Assembly: GCA_965199185.1 (NCBI GenBank) | Contig: CBDAQW010000005.1 | Span: 123,073 to 187,072 of the forward strand | Reading direction: 5' to 3' | DNA from: Endozoicomonas sp965199185 | Lineage (GTDB): Bacteria > Pseudomonadota > Gammaproteobacteria > Pseudomonadales > Endozoicomonadaceae | DNA: 64,000 bases | Shown: positions 32,906 to 42,331 of the stretch, in pieces | Numbering within the stretch: the stretch's first letter is position 1 | Layout: each line of letters opens with the position of its first letter | Made by a program: the position numbers and the translations under genes | The notes under the pieces: generated by a model | Told to the model about the DNA's origin: nothing | The model's database searches: none | Seen by the model: only the letters and a program-made list of their open reading frames with translations

Positions 32906-34102
32906 TCAAACAATAACACCCAGTTCACGACCTACTTTGGCGAAAGCGGCAATGGCCTTATCAAGATCAGCCTTGCTGTGTGCCGCCGACATCTGAGTCC
33001 GGATACGAGCCTGTCCTTTGGGTACCACAGGGAAAGAGAAACCGATCACATAGATGCCTTCTTCCAGCATACGATCAGCAAATTTACTCGCCAGTGATGC
33101 ATCACCAAGCATAACCGGAACAATCGGGTGGTCCGCCCCCACCAGTGTAAATCCAAGACCGGACATTTCGCGGCGGAAATAGTCAGCATTGTCGCGAACT
33201 TTCTGACGCAGATCTCCGCCTGCGTCAAGCATATCAAGAACCTTGATGGATGCCGCAGCAATGGTGGGAGTCAGAGTATTGGAAAACAGATAAGGGCGGG
33301 AGCGGTTTCGCAGCCAGTCAATCACTTCGGCTTTCGCAGCCGTGTAACCACCGGAAGCGCCACCCAGAGCTTTACCCAGAGTACCGGTGATAATATCGAC
33401 ACGATCCATCACACCACAAAACTCAGGAGTACCTGCACCGGTTGCTCCGATAAAACCGACAGCATGTGAATCATCCACCATCACCAGTGCGCCGTATTTA
33501 TCCGCAAGATCACAAACCCCCTTGAGGTTGGCTATCACGCCATCCATGGAGAACACACCATCGGTAGCAATCAGTGTGGTGTTTGCACCAGCCGCTTGTG
33601 CTTCTTTCAGTTTTTCTTCCAGGTCAGCCATATCATTATTGGCATAGCGAAAACGTTTGGCTTTACATAGACGGACACCATCAATAATGGAGGCATGGTT
33701 CAGGGAGTCACTGATGATCGCATCTTCGGGGCCGAGCAGAGTTTCAAACAGACCCGCATTGGCATCGAAACAGGAAGAGTAAAGAATGGTATCTTCCATC
33801 CCCAGAAACTTAGAGATACGAGCTTCCAGTGCTTTATGAATCGTTTGAGTACCACAGATAAAACGGACGGATGCCATACCGTAACCATAGGTATCCAGCG
33901 CTTTCTGTCCTGACTCAATCAATTCAGGAGAATTGGCCAGCCCCAGGTAATTATTGGCACAAAAGTTCAATACTTTATCACCATTACTGACCTGAATACT
34001 GGCCTGCTGCTGAGAAGAGATCACCCTCTCACTTTTGTATAAACCTTCCTGTCTCAATTCTTCCAGTTGTGTACGTAAACCCGCGTAAAAATCTGCCTTC
34101 AT
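32906..34102 (-). CDS. kbl: 2-amino-3-ketobutyrate coenzyme A ligase (glycine C-acetyltransferase)
   Basis: 398 residues, identical in length to E. coli Kbl. PLP-dependent; cleaves 2-amino-3-ketobutyrate with CoA to glycine and acetyl-CoA. Motifs are FCANNYLGLAN, SFDANAGLFE-like SCFDANAG, VDDSHAVGFIG and the PLP lysine in TGTLGKALGGASGG. It precedes tdh, whose product is its substrate. Confidence 0.96.
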   Translation of the reverse strand: MKADFYAGLRTQLEELRQEGLYKSERVISSQQQASIQVSNGDKVLNFCANNYLGLANSPELIESGQKALDTYGYGMASVRFICGTQTIHKALEARISKFLGMEDTILYSSCFDANAGLFETLLGPEDAIISDSLNHASIIDGVRLCKAKRFRYANNDMADLEEKLKEAQAAGANTTLIATDGVFSMDGVIANLKGVCDLADKYGALVMVDDSHAVGFIGATGAGTPEFCGVMDRVDIITGTLGKALGGASGGYTAAKAEVIDWLRNRSRPYLFSNTLTPTIAAASIKVLDMLDAGGDLRQKVRDNADYFRREMSGLGFTLVGADHPIVPVMLGDASLASKFADRMLEEGIYVIGFSFPVVPKGQARIRTQMSAAHSKADLDKAIAAFAKVGRELGVIV

Positions 34103-34288
34103 GGCGGCTCCAGTTGAAAGAGTGAACGGCGAACACTGAACATAGACCCTGATTTTGAGGGCAGGTTCATTATTCCAATAAAGGAACTGTTCGTTACTGA
34201 GGATACAAGCAATAGTGGATTAGTATCTCAGACCAAAGAACCGGCATTTATACGTATTCCAGTGATTTACTTTGAGTTAAATCAAAGT

Positions 34289-35149
34289 TCAGCCGGTAGC
34301 CACTGGATAAGTGAAAAACAGGAAATGACAGGTATTGAGCAGCCAGTGACTAAAAATGGCCATCTCGATAGCACCGGTACGCTGATAACTCCACCCGTAA
34401 AAAGCACCTGCCAACGCCGAAAGCGCCATATAAGAAGGCCCACCTGCAAAATGTGCCAAACCAAAAATGAGAGCGCTGACAATAATCGCCACACCGGCTC
34501 CCCAATGATAGTTCTGCCACTTTTCCATCAGAGACTTTTGAATAAAACCTCTGAAAAAAACCTCCTCACTTAACGAAGTGAATAAAAGATTATTCAATAA
34601 AAACAGCAAGGTTATCTGTGGTAATTCAGGTTGCCAGCGGACAAATCCGATGAACAGAGCCGCGCTGAACACCATCAGCAACATCAGCCCCACGGGTAAC
34701 CACACCCGCTGGAAGGCTTGCTGCCAGTCCTGGCAGGTCTTAAGCAGAGGCAGGCAGGAGAGCAAAATAACCAGTCCTATCCAAGGCTTATCGATATTAA
34801 TAAACATGCTAAAGGGAACGGAATCTGACTTGATCGCCTGATAATTCAACACCCTGATATTGTGAAATCCGGGCAGCCAGTGACTGGCCAAGGCAATACT
34901 CAGCGCAATAAAAAGCATTCCGGCCAGCCAGCGTGTCAGCACATGTCCTTGTTTTTGCGCCACCCACCAGCCCGAACAGGCCAGCAGAGCGATGAAAGGA
35001 AGTGCACCCAGATCAATGACATCTGAAATCAGCCCTATACCTATGACGACCACCGCCAGAGCGATGGTGGCCGTTTGTGTAACCAGCCAGCAACTCATCA
35101 GAGTGATCATTAGGCACAAAGGTACAAGCAATGAATAGGATAGGGTCAC
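34289..35149 (-). CDS. CPBP family intramembrane metalloprotease
   Basis: 286 residues, about eight transmembrane segments. The CPBP (Abi/CAAX-like) active site is complete: EE at 195-196 with R200 (SLSEEVFFRGF), H233 (FGLAHFAGG), and H268 with N272 (IFSHWLLNT). The start is GTG at 35149 with a weak ribosome site. Family members include CAAX-processing enzymes, bacteriocin-immunity proteins and membrane proteases; no bacteriocin gene is seen here, so the substrate is unknown. It follows the Nif3-like gene on the same strand with a 39-bp gap. Confidence 0.85.
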   Translation of the reverse strand: MTLSYSLLVPLCLMITLMSCWLVTQTATIALAVVVIGIGLISDVIDLGALPFIALLACSGWWVAQKQGHVLTRWLAGMLFIALSIALASHWLPGFHNIRVLNYQAIKSDSVPFSMFINIDKPWIGLVILLSCLPLLKTCQDWQQAFQRVWLPVGLMLLMVFSAALFIGFVRWQPELPQITLLFLLNNLLFTSLSEEVFFRGFIQKSLMEKWQNYHWGAGVAIIVSALIFGLAHFAGGPSYMALSALAGAFYGWSYQRTGAIEMAIFSHWLLNTCHFLFFTYPVATG

Positions 35150-35188
35150 AGTATTTTCTTATATTGTCTGATTAAATATTGCTCAACT

Positions 35189-35950
35189 TTATACCGGAGA
35201 ATCAATATCCACAAATTCATGTTCTATTCCGGTTTTCTTCACTAACCACTCTGCCAGAGCCTGTACACCATAACGTTCAGTGGCATGATGCCCGGCACTG
35301 ATATAATGAATGCTGTTTTCACGAGCAAAATGAACTGTAGATTCTGAAATTTCACCACTGACAAAAGCATCAGCACCAGCACCCAGAGCCTTGTCAATCA
35401 TGCTCTGCGCTGCACCTGTGCACCAGGCGATCCGGTTAATCTCATGGTCACCGCCAGAAATTAACAGGGGTTGGCGATGCAACGTCTGTTCTAACGCCTG
35501 CCCTAGTTCATTAAGCGTCATCGGCTTTGATGTTGTGCCCCAGTTACCGACAGGAAAACGCTCCCCTGGTTCCAGGCCATTATAAGTCTTCCAGTTCATC
35601 CGTCTGGCCAGTTGCGCATTATTGCCCATGACAGGGTGGGCATCCAGCGGTAAATGATAGGCGATCAGGCTGATGTCGTTTTCCAACAGCATTTCAACGC
35701 GCCTTTTTTTCATACCCGTGATCACTGCGTCTTCTCCACGCCAGAAATAACCATGGTGTACCAGAATAGCATCTGCTTTGAGTTCCACAGCCCGATCAAT
35801 CAAATCAAGACAGGCGGTCACACCAGTCACGATTTTGTGTATCTCTCCACTGCCTTCTATCTGAAGGCCATTAGGGCAATAATCCTTAAACTGCCGGGGT
35901 TGCAATTCTTCATCAATCAGCCTCAAAAAATCGTTTAAAGCAATGGTCAT
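35189..35950 (-). CDS. Nif3-like dinuclear metal centre protein (YbgI family)
   Basis: 253 residues. Metal ligands appear as the HH pair in ILVHHGYFW, the Asp/His set in AYHLPLDAHP and the C-terminal ISAGHHATE. Homologues form hexameric toroids with a dinuclear metal site; a GTP cyclohydrolase-like or hydrolase role is suspected but unproven. ATG 35950 has GGAGAG upstream. It is divergent from degS, as in Pseudomonas, where the same pair adjoins algW. Confidence 0.88.
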   Translation of the reverse strand: MTIALNDFLRLIDEELQPRQFKDYCPNGLQIEGSGEIHKIVTGVTACLDLIDRAVELKADAILVHHGYFWRGEDAVITGMKKRRVEMLLENDISLIAYHLPLDAHPVMGNNAQLARRMNWKTYNGLEPGERFPVGNWGTTSKPMTLNELGQALEQTLHRQPLLISGGDHEINRIAWCTGAAQSMIDKALGAGADAFVSGEISESTVHFARENSIHYISAGHHATERYGVQALAEWLVKKTGIEHEFVDIDSPV

Positions 35951-36019
35951 CGGTTCTCTCCAGCGCCACATACAGGTATATTTGGAACAGTATATCGTTT
36001 AATGACACAGGGGCACTAA

Positions 36020-37120
36020 ATGCGAAGACTGATAAAGTCCATCGGCTTGCCGGTTTTCCTTGGTTTACTGGTCGGCCTGCTGGTTTTATTGGTTAAACCG
36101 GAAGTTGCCGGGCTTTCAAAACAGGATCGTGATCGTTTTCTGCAAAGGTCTGAAGGATTGTTTAACCTTAGTGGTCAGGTGTCTTACAGTGATGCCGTAG
36201 AGTATGCGGCACCTGCCGTTGTGAATATTGCCACCAGGGTTCACCTTCGCTCAGAGAGCGATCAGCATCGCAGTAACGTCGGTGAGAAGAGCCTTGGCTC
36301 CGGTGTTATTGTTCACCCAAATGGTTATATTCTAACCAATCACCATGTTATTCAGGGCTTAGAGCGGATCATTGTATTGTTACGTGACGGCCGCAAGGTG
36401 TTTGCCAAAATCATTGGTAATGATCCGGAAACTGACCTTGCCCTGTTAAAAATTGACCTTAAAAATCTTTCCTACCTTGATCTTGTGGATTCCAGCAAGG
36501 CAGAAATTGGTGATGTCGTTCTGGCTATTGGTAACCCCTTTGGACTAGGCCAGACAGTGACCATGGGCATCATCAGTGCCACAGGGCGAAATGATTTGCA
36601 GCTAAACACCTATGAAGATTTTATCCAGACTGATGCAGCCATCAATATTGGTAACTCAGGCGGCGCACTGGTCAATGCCTATGGTGATCTGCTGGGTATT
36701 AGTACTTTGTTGTTTTCCAGAGGTGGTGGTAATGAAGGGATAGGTTTTGCCATCCCCAGCAATCTGGCGCGGTTCGTGATGAACTCCATTGTCAAATACG
36801 GGCGGGTTATCCGTGGATGGCTGGGTATTGAGTCGCAACCGCTCAGTGCCTCCCTGGCTGAAGCTTATAATGTGCCCGTTGATATTGGCATTCTTATCTC
36901 AGGTGTTTATGAAGGTGGGCCTGCAGAAAAAGCCGGTTTACGGCGTGGTGATATTCTCACCGGCATTAACGGCTTGACCACCAGTGATGGCCGCAAAGTG
37001 ATGAACCTGGTGGCACAAATACCTCCGGGACAAACGATGACCATGCAGATCCTCCGTGACGGAAAAAAGATGACACTGACGGCGCAGGTAGCAACCCGGC
37101 CGCAAATTTTCACTCATTAA
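36020..37120 (+). CDS. degS: Periplasmic serine endoprotease DegS/AlgW
   Basis: 366 residues. An N-terminal membrane anchor (about 8-27), trypsin-like domain with triad H109 (LTNHHVI), D139 (DPETDLALL) and S213 (INIGNSGGAL), and one PDZ domain (about 265-350). DegS-type proteases sense misfolded outer-membrane proteins through the PDZ domain and start cleavage of the anti-sigma factor RseA/MucA. The single PDZ and anchor favour DegS/AlgW over DegP/DegQ. Confidence 0.92.
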   Translation: MRRLIKSIGLPVFLGLLVGLLVLLVKPEVAGLSKQDRDRFLQRSEGLFNLSGQVSYSDAVEYAAPAVVNIATRVHLRSESDQHRSNVGEKSLGSGVIVHPNGYILTNHHVIQGLERIIVLLRDGRKVFAKIIGNDPETDLALLKIDLKNLSYLDLVDSSKAEIGDVVLAIGNPFGLGQTVTMGIISATGRNDLQLNTYEDFIQTDAAINIGNSGGALVNAYGDLLGISTLLFSRGGGNEGIGFAIPSNLARFVMNSIVKYGRVIRGWLGIESQPLSASLAEAYNVPVDIGILISGVYEGGPAEKAGLRRGDILTGINGLTTSDGRKVMNLVAQIPPGQTMTMQILRDGKKMTLTAQVATRPQIFTH

Positions 37121-37211
37121 TGTGTTTTGAGGTTGTGAGGGTGGTTGCTTTGCCCCTAGAGTCTGAGGGATTTTGCTTGCTCGTTTTAGCATTGGCGCAC
37201 GCACGCCCCCT

Positions 37212-37362
37212 GAACCTAAATTCAGCAGTTGGATGTGGATTTTCTGGAACATTTCAGCGTTCTACCCACTCACTCAAAAAATGTTTCGAGAACGCCTGAC
37301 AAAACCTTAATGTCTGTAGTCAATAGAGAAATGCAAGCGCCCAGCTGCTGAATTTAGGTTGA
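37212..37362. repeat. Small element bounded by inverted repeats
   Basis: About 150 bp bounded by AACCTAAATTCAGCAGTTG and its inverse CAGCTGCTGAATTTAGGTT (18 of 19 matching). No coding capacity and no other copy in the window. It lies between degS and hisD, where Pseudomonas carries hisC. Confidence 0.6.
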
Positions 37363-37366
37363 AGTG

Positions 37367-38674
37367 CTATTTTATTCTGTATTCGGCTGATTGCGCGTGA
37401 GCAGTGAGGGACTCCCCCCTTGCCAGAACAGAAGCTACTTTTCCCATTTGCGATGCCCCTTCTGATGAGAACTTAATCACTGAGGAGCGTTTCTGAAAAT
37501 CATAAACACCCAGTGGTGACGAGAAACGAGCAGTACCGGACGTCGGCAAGACATGATTGGGACCGGCACAATAATCACCTAAAGCCTCTGCGGTATAACG
37601 CCCCATGAAAATGGCACCAGCGTGACGAATCTCGGGCAACAAAGCGTCAGGGTCTGCTACCGACAACTCCAGATGCTCTGGTGCAATACGATTGACGAGA
37701 GTGCAGGCCGTTGCCAGATCAGGCACATGAATCAGTGCGCCACGGTCGTTTATCGATGTTGAGATAATCTCCTTGCGCTCCATGTCAGGCAGAAGCTTGT
37801 TCATACTGTCATGAACCTGATGAATAAAATCAGCGTCTGGAGAAACCAGAATAGCCTGGGCATCTTCATCGTGTTCAGCCTGTGAAAACAGGTCCATGGC
37901 AATCCAGTCCGGGTCTGTCTGACCATCACAGACCACCAGAATTTCTGAGGGCCCGGCAATCATATCAATACCCACCTGACCGAACACTTCCCGCTTGGCA
38001 GTCGCTACATAAATATTGCCAGGGCCTACAATCTTATCCACTTTTGGAACGGTTTCTGTACCATAAGCCAGCGCTGCAATTGCCTGTGCACCACCCACCG
38101 TAAATACCCGATTAACACCGGCAATACAGGCGGCAGCCAAAACCAGTTCATTAACTTCATCATCAGGAGTTGGCACCACCATCACCAGTTCAGGAACACC
38201 CGCGACAACGGCTGGAATCGCATTCATCAACACCGATGAAGGGTAAGCAGCTTGACCGCCGGGAACATAAAGCCCCACCCGATCCATAGGGCGTACCTGC
38301 TGCCCCAGTAAAGTGCCGGACGGATCCTGGTACTGCCAGGAGTCCTGTTGCTGTTTTTCGTGATAACTGCGCACTCGCTCTGCGGCCACTTCCAGAGCCT
38401 GCCGCTGATCGTCAGGAATGGAACCTAATGCCTGTTCGAGGCGGTCTCTCTCAAGTACCCAGTCTTTTGTTGATGTAATCTTGCGACGATCAAAACGACA
38501 GGTGTATTCAATCAGCGCTTCATCCCCTCGCTGGCGAATCTGTTGAACAATGTCTTTTACCTGATGTTGAACCCTGTCGTCTGATACCGACTCCCAGGCT
38601 AGCAACTTATCCAGCTGCTCAGAAAAATCGTCGGACTGGTAGTTAAGCCGTGTTGGATTCAAAAGAACACTCAT
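37367..38674 (-). CDS. hisD: Histidinol dehydrogenase
   Basis: 435 residues. It catalyses the last two oxidations of histidine synthesis, zinc-dependent. GLYVPGGQAAYPSSVLMNAIP, the Gln/His zinc region DLFSQAEHDEDAQAIL, APEHLEL and GAIFMGRYTAEALGDYCAGPNHVLPT are all intact. It starts 5 bp after hisG, so the two form an operon. hisC, which often follows, is not here. Confidence 0.96.
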   Translation of the reverse strand: MSVLLNPTRLNYQSDDFSEQLDKLLAWESVSDDRVQHQVKDIVQQIRQRGDEALIEYTCRFDRRKITSTKDWVLERDRLEQALGSIPDDQRQALEVAAERVRSYHEKQQQDSWQYQDPSGTLLGQQVRPMDRVGLYVPGGQAAYPSSVLMNAIPAVVAGVPELVMVVPTPDDEVNELVLAAACIAGVNRVFTVGGAQAIAALAYGTETVPKVDKIVGPGNIYVATAKREVFGQVGIDMIAGPSEILVVCDGQTDPDWIAMDLFSQAEHDEDAQAILVSPDADFIHQVHDSMNKLLPDMERKEIISTSINDRGALIHVPDLATACTLVNRIAPEHLELSVADPDALLPEIRHAGAIFMGRYTAEALGDYCAGPNHVLPTSGTARFSSPLGVYDFQKRSSVIKFSSEGASQMGKVASVLARGESLTAHAQSAEYRIK

Positions 38675-38679
38675 TAGTC

Positions 38680-39318
38680 TTATTCTCCCGCTGCCACGGC
38701 ATTTGCCAATTGATCCAGAAGCGGTTTAATCGTTTGGTGCTTAACCTTCATCGATGCTTTGTTAACCACCATCCGGGAAGACACTTCGGTGATCAGCTCT
38801 CGGGGTTCCAGACCATTGGCACGCAAGGTATTCCCCGTATCAACCACATCAATGATAACATCAGCCAAGCCTACTAGCGGTGCCAGCTCCATAGAACCAT
38901 AGAGTTTAATAATGTCAGCCTGACGCCCCTGCGAAGCGTAGTAATTTTTCGCGACATTAACAAACTTGGTAGCAACTTTAATTCGCCCTTCCGGATTGGC
39001 TTCACCCACTTTGCCAGCGGTCATCAGCTTGCAGCGGGCAATATTGAGATCAAGCGGTTCATACAGTTCGGAAGAGTTATGCTCCAGCAATACATCTTTG
39101 CCAGCAACGCCCATATCGGCTGCGCCATATTCAACATAGGTAGGCACATCACTGGCTCGGACAATTAGCAGATGAATATCGGGATGTGTGGTCCCAATCA
39201 CCAGTTTTCGGCTCTTGTCCAGATCTTCTGCGGGCTCAATACCTGCAGCTTTGAGGAGTGGAAGAGTATCTTTGAGAATACGCCCTTTGGACAGCGCAAT
39301 GGTAATCTGGGTAGACAT
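38680..39318 (-). CDS. hisG: ATP phosphoribosyltransferase, short (HisZ-dependent) form
   Basis: 212 residues. First and committed step of histidine synthesis (ATP plus PRPP). Core motifs are IALSKGRILKDTLPLL, VRASDVPTYVEYGAADMGVAGKD and VDTGNTLRANGLEP. It lacks the ~80-residue C-terminal regulatory domain of the long form, so a HisZ partner must be encoded elsewhere. In Pseudomonas hisG directly follows murA; here an unrelated 2.6-kb gene lies between. Confidence 0.95.
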   Translation of the reverse strand: MSTQITIALSKGRILKDTLPLLKAAGIEPAEDLDKSRKLVIGTTHPDIHLLIVRASDVPTYVEYGAADMGVAGKDVLLEHNSSELYEPLDLNIARCKLMTAGKVGEANPEGRIKVATKFVNVAKNYYASQGRQADIIKLYGSMELAPLVGLADVIIDVVDTGNTLRANGLEPRELITEVSSRMVVNKASMKVKHQTIKPLLDQLANAVAAGE

Positions 39319-39450
39319 ACTGCTATCTGGCTTCCTTTTTGTAGTCGTGCCGGATGTCGTAGTCTACACCAGTGGTGAAAAATGAGCAGTATTGTCTTGC
39401 CCCAAGTCAACCTTTTTAACGGTTTCCGTAATGGAGGTTAGGGGCGTTAA

Positions 39451-42012
39451 TTAATGATCTTCCTGAGTAACTAAAGGCATGTCTTCGGGAGTATTGATAT
39501 GAGAAACACCAAAACCAGTCCCCGTCTGGGGAGAAGCCTTTTGACCAAGAGCCCAAGAGATGATTTTCTTCCCTACAAACGCCGTAAATAAAACACCCAC
39601 CACTCCCCCCACACCAATTAAAATGGGTTTGATGTAACTGCCTTCTGGATCATCATTGTCTTCCTTTGCCAGCGCCGGAGTTCTTTCATAGACAGGCTGA
39701 TAGGTTACAAGCTCCCCGGTTATCGGATGAACAGTTGTGGTGAGCTGAGTCACTGATGCGTTACGAGTAGGTTCAACGCTGTCGCCGTCTGAAATAGTCA
39801 CCACTGAGCTATCGGTCGGTTGAGGACTTGTTATTAACAGGCCTGCTGGCAAGAGTGCATCAGAGGTTACAGACTGAGTGTCGTCTATTGAATGGGAGAC
39901 CGATGGTTTTTCTGTGCCGGCTTCATCGAGAGCCAGAGTCACCGATACCTCATCAATAATGGTTTTGTAATGGGCTCTCTCATTATTTCCTGCACCCTGA
40001 GTAACACGAATAAATCTAAGGCCAGAAGGATAATCCGAGAAAGTAAATGTCGTTTTCTTGCGGTTATTGTCAGTCAGCTCACCGTTAGGTGACATGTTCG
40101 TCTGGACAGCTATCACATCGCCTGCGCTATCAAGTAGCTCCACTTGAAAGAGATGCCTGCTTTTCACAAAAGAGAAATAACTGCTTTTTGATGCCCTGGT
40201 GCTGCTTGATCGAATGCCGTGTTGCATCCTCCCCCGGAAACCGTATTTTTTTTGATTAAGAATCTGGAAGACGGCAATATCAGTTCCATCTTTCGGGCTG
40301 ATGGCTCCGGAGTGAATGGCGGCACAACAGAGACTGGAACGCGGGGTATAATCATTCGTTCCATAGATATAGCAAGGGCCGGGCTTACATGCATCACAAC
40401 GGACTGTGGCCAGATTATCCCTGATTATCGAGGAAAATTGCGCCCTGAAATTTTGCATGTTTACAGAGCAACGAATTTCTTGAGCTTCTGGCAAGCTTAA
40501 GCGGAATAGTTCGTTACTTATGATCTTCGGGCTGGTATCGAGATGACTGGCGCTGAAGCCTGATTCAATCAGATCTATGGTTTGCGACATTGATGACCAG
40601 CCCCCCGGACTTGAAAAGCTGCAATCATTCCCGGCCCTGTCACTGTCATCGGCTAATGTATGATCATTTTTTTGAGTAACCATTGGCCTACCGGCCACGT
40701 GATTCCAGCCATCGGTATTGCAGTTATTAGCAGAAGGGTTGATGACCAGGTTTTTACTATAAGAGGTTGTGTTGGTTATTGCTTCTGTGGCTGTGGCAAC
40801 GGTCACCGCTTGGTCTGACTCAGAAAAAACAGGTTTAACATCACGTTTAAATCTTTTGGTTGGCAACGAAGCTGTCGTAGCGGCATCCAGAACGGCACCC
40901 AGAGCAGCATCGTTATCAACGGCGGTTTCCGCTATTGTCACAAGATCAGAGTGGGATGACCGAAACAGATTGTTTTCAATAACCCTTTCTGCACAGGAGG
41001 GTTGGCTCTCCATGGAAATAACCAGCGGATCAGAATAATCACTGTCAGGAGCAACTTCTTTATTGCCAGTGATGACCAGATGGTGGATGTTATCGATATT
41101 CACAATGCTAGCATCCCCCCCACCGGTAATGGTGTTCCCAGCAAACTTGAAAGCATGCCCACAATGCTGAGCACTGTTATTATCAGTGCGACTCACCATC
41201 ACCAGCGAGCGGCTCACCAGGCTTTTCTTAAAATATGAGTTAACAATGGAAGCCTTGGAACCACGGTCGGAAAGCGTCAGATCGATACCCTGAGTAAACC
41301 TCGATGTCGATTGACCAGGCTCCAGCGAAACACCATCAAGCACCAGGAATCGGATGGCTGGAAACTCAATGACGCTTTCTGTCCCTGAATCACTATCAAC
41401 CAGGAAACGAACGTTAGTGATAATAGACAGTTGGGCTGCATCATTAGGCACAACAGAATACAGAGCCGGCTCGTAGTCGATATTGCCACTGAGTCGTATG
41501 ATTGGATAGCGTTGGCCAGAAGAATGGTGGCTTAAACGGTATTCCATTGGTTGGGACGACCTTTTAGGCAATGAATTATCAGGCCGGGCAACGCCTAAAA
41601 GACAATGACTGGCTGTATCAACGCCATCACCGGTATTCAGAGTGTACTCTCCGCAGGCCGGGTCGAGAATTAATGCGGTTCGTCCATCAATACGTTTTAT
41701 TAATTCAGGTAAAGACTGAGGCTTGTTGACGTATTGAAATCGTCTGAACATTTTCTCGCCTTGCGTTATTTCTATTTTATTGCGAGGTTTGTTATCAAGA
41801 TTCCACTCGTGACTTTGTCGATGGTCAAAGTCTTCGCAGGCACGTCTGACTTCATGGTCAGGTATGATCCTGCAATCGGTATAAACAGGGTTTTCAGTTT
41901 CGACCCGGCACTCACTGGCATTTATTTTTTCGGTCATTACTAAACCAGATACCAATAAAATATAAGCGCAACGAACGGCAGAGAGGAACCGATTGGAAAG
42001 CGATAATGACAT
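39451..42012 (-). CDS. Membrane-anchored protein with FBA-like domain split by an LCCL domain
   Basis: 853 residues, ATG 42012. Signal-anchor or signal peptide (about 10-33). Residues ~190-365 have beta-helix-like turns (IVNSYFKK, FKFAGNTITGG, IENNLFRSS). From ~420 the sequence fits the F-box-associated domain: NLVINPSANNCNTDGW, QTIDLIESGFSASHLDTSP, then LFQVELLD, TFTFSDYPSGLRFIRV and a final Val strand to ~693. Between its halves (~512-618) sits an LCCL domain: VRCDACKPGPCYIYGTNDYT and SSLCCAAIHSGAISPKDGTD with four spaced Cys. A Ser/Thr-rich stalk precedes a C-terminal transmembrane helix (~794-815) and a short tail. Function unknown; both domains are typical of animal proteins. Domain calls are from motif reading. 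Confidence 0.75.
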   Translation of the reverse strand: MSLSLSNRFLSAVRCAYILLVSGLVMTEKINASECRVETENPVYTDCRIIPDHEVRRACEDFDHRQSHEWNLDNKPRNKIEITQGEKMFRRFQYVNKPQSLPELIKRIDGRTALILDPACGEYTLNTGDGVDTASHCLLGVARPDNSLPKRSSQPMEYRLSHHSSGQRYPIIRLSGNIDYEPALYSVVPNDAAQLSIITNVRFLVDSDSGTESVIEFPAIRFLVLDGVSLEPGQSTSRFTQGIDLTLSDRGSKASIVNSYFKKSLVSRSLVMVSRTDNNSAQHCGHAFKFAGNTITGGGDASIVNIDNIHHLVITGNKEVAPDSDYSDPLVISMESQPSCAERVIENNLFRSSHSDLVTIAETAVDNDAALGAVLDAATTASLPTKRFKRDVKPVFSESDQAVTVATATEAITNTTSYSKNLVINPSANNCNTDGWNHVAGRPMVTQKNDHTLADDSDRAGNDCSFSSPGGWSSMSQTIDLIESGFSASHLDTSPKIISNELFRLSLPEAQEIRCSVNMQNFRAQFSSIIRDNLATVRCDACKPGPCYIYGTNDYTPRSSLCCAAIHSGAISPKDGTDIAVFQILNQKKYGFRGRMQHGIRSSSTRASKSSYFSFVKSRHLFQVELLDSAGDVIAVQTNMSPNGELTDNNRKKTTFTFSDYPSGLRFIRVTQGAGNNERAHYKTIIDEVSVTLALDEAGTEKPSVSHSIDDTQSVTSDALLPAGLLITSPQPTDSSVVTISDGDSVEPTRNASVTQLTTTVHPITGELVTYQPVYERTPALAKEDNDDPEGSYIKPILIGVGGVVGVLFTAFVGKKIISWALGQKASPQTGTGFGVSHINTPEDMPLVTQEDH

Positions 42013-42331
42013 AAGCAACTCACAAGCAGAAGAAGAATAATTATCATTATTAGCTGCAAGATAGAATATGTTGCCGATAATTCAAGCCGTGATATGGTTT
42101 AGAAAAGCAGGGGACACGGAGCATACAAACGTCCCAATGTGCCTGCATGGCACACTTCGATCAGACCTCCGGGTAAATTCAATGAATCGGAATTAAATCA
42201 GACACTCACTATGGGTTGATCGGTTAACTTTTATTGGGATGGTTTAAAAGATTCAGCTACTGAAAAAATGAATGATCATGTTGGCTTCTACTCATATTCG
42301 CAGAAACCAACATTTCAAGAGAAGCAATTAG
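42013..42331. other. Intergenic region between murA and the FBA/LCCL gene
   Basis: About 320 bp. Contains the Fur-box-like site at 42033-42051. The rest holds no ORF, no family A or B repeat and no clear terminator for murA. Confidence 0.5.
42033..42051 (-). promoter_or_regulatory. Fur-box-like operator
   Basis: On the minus strand AATAATGATAATTATTCTT matches 15 of 19 positions of the consensus GATAATGATAATCATTATC, including an 11-base uninterrupted run. It lies 21 bp before the FBA/LCCL gene start, where Fur binding would block expression when iron is plentiful. Confidence 0.5.

Noticed and set aside
34289..35149. CPBP protease as part of an anti-phage or bacteriocin-immunity system
   Set aside because: No bacteriocin, toxin or defence gene is adjacent; neighbours are housekeeping genes.
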